Of a DNA stretch of 64,000 nt, positions 63,494 through 64,000 are shown one piece after another. The position numbers and the translations under genes are program-made. Under the pieces are notes generated by a model that saw only the letters and a program-made list of their open reading frames with translations, did no database searches and was not told the DNA's origin. The stretch's first letter is position 1; every line of letters begins with the position of its first letter. The DNA comes from Paraburkholderia sabiae. Lineage in GTDB: Bacteria; Pseudomonadota; Gammaproteobacteria; Burkholderiales; Burkholderiaceae. Location: assembly GCF_030412785.1 (NCBI RefSeq), contig NZ_CP125298.1, positions 62,001-126,000 of the forward strand. The letters are read 5' to 3'.

Positions 63494-64000
63494 TTACTTC
63501 TCGTCGGCGTCCCGCGCCGAACCATAATCTCGGTGGCGGGTTTTCGCTGTGCGTGACGGTCCATCCCCAACGTGGCGCCGTGCAACTTCGATGGAATGCG
63601 CAAGGTCCGGATCGTCAGCGTGACGTCTCGCTGCCGTCTCGGCAAGTTCCATATAGGCATTGGCGACGCGGCGAAGGTCGTCCTCTGACGCGTCCTCGAT
63701 GCCGATGAGCCTGTTGCTGGCATTTTTCTGTGCCGCCAGTAACTCATTGAGCTTCAGATGCACTGCGACGGAATCCTTGTTCTGGCTTTGCTGGATCAGG
63801 AAAACCATGAGAAAGGTAACCACGGTCGTGCCAGTGTTGACGACAAGCTGCCAATCTTCGGAGAAATGGAAAACCGGTCCGCAAATCAGCCACACCGCGA
63901 TGGACAGCGATGCCAGTCCGAACGCATAGGGCGATCCGGCCCAGCGCGTAAAGGTTGCGGCAAAGGTATCGAAGGCGCGGGAAACGGGGCTTCGTTCGGC
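63494..64000 (-). CDS. Low-affinity iron permease family protein, 5' end outside window
   Basis: 169 codons in the window, open to the right edge. SPVSRAFDTFAATFTRWAGS then PYAFGLASLSIAVWLICGPV and FHFSEDWQLVVNTGTTVVTF followed by LMVFLIQQSQNKDSVAVHLK are the hallmark of this family (PF04120), with two membrane helices seen. A cytoplasmic helical tail (LNELLAAQKNASNRLIGIED) follows. The last 40 residues are Arg/Asp-rich. The annotated iron-transport role comes from yeast Fet4 and is uncertain for bacteria. The start lies beyond base 64000. Confidence 0.88.
   Translation of the reverse strand, partial: AERSPVSRAFDTFAATFTRWAGSPYAFGLASLSIAVWLICGPVFHFSEDWQLVVNTGTTVVTFLMVFLIQQSQNKDSVAVHLKLNELLAAQKNASNRLIGIEDASEDDLRRVANAYMELAETAARRHADDPDLAHSIEVARRHVGDGPSRTAKTRHRDYGSARDADEK

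Noticed and set aside
1..64000. tRNA, rRNA, riboswitch or replication-origin features
   Set aside because: None could be recognised by eye. Absence is not proven without covariance-model searches.

Overview
The window looks like an accessory region of a Burkholderiaceae replicon, most likely Paraburkholderia or Caballeronia. The inference rests on high G+C, several small protein families I associate with that group (CopG regulator plus PHB-depolymerase-like esterase, DUF6723-like, tandem H-NS/H1-like proteins), and the burkholderial style of the respiratory cluster. No rRNA, tRNA, CRISPR array, plasmid replication gene or phage module was seen. Taxonomy is inference from protein resemblance, not from a search.

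Left part (1-28 kb) is insertion-sequence-rich and decaying. It opens with a truncated IS91-family transposase, then an IS66 tnpC remnant split by a Tn5-like IS4 element with a clean 9-bp target duplication. Next come a protein with two repressor-like DNA-binding segments, a Sel1-like protein, a CopG/esterase pair, a frameshifted phospholipase C-like gene, a MarR regulator, a metallo-beta-lactamase-fold protein, and a D-Ala-D-Ala carboxypeptidase gene cut by an IS21 element with a 5-bp target duplication. Two H-NS-type genes and cspA follow, then small conserved hypotheticals, a degenerate IS66 element, and a Tn3-family end that truncates a CBS-domain gene.

Middle part (28-44 kb) carries a Tat-exported SDR and a DUF1275 membrane protein on the plus strand. 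On the minus strand are a sugar cluster (aldose 1-epimerase, PfkB kinase, GH65 phosphorylase/hydrolase) and a truncated AI-2E-type permease. Then come small hypotheticals, a frameshifted PQQ glucose dehydrogenase, and a membrane-anchored caspase-like protein preceded by a proline-rich miniprotein. The last two are the best candidate here for an undescribed system.

Right part (44.7-56.7 kb) is an intact 12-gene plus-strand operon: alternative complex III (actABCDEF), a small membrane protein, a SCO copper chaperone, and an A2-type caa3 cytochrome oxidase (coxBACD). After a 4-nt gap between the first two genes, every later gene overlaps the one before it. Together the products would move electrons from quinol through ACIII to oxygen. 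A convergent XRE regulator plus hybrid histidine kinase pair follows.

The last 4 kb again decays: a DUF1643 gene whose 3' end has been replaced by a GH65-like tail, two frameshifted zinc-ribbon miniproteins, and a second, N-terminally truncated copy of the DNA-binding gene from 4.8-6.2 kb with an extra fragment of its 3' end. The window closes in a low-affinity iron permease gene that runs off the edge. At least eight genes carry short indels, so either gene erosion or residual sequencing error is widespread here.
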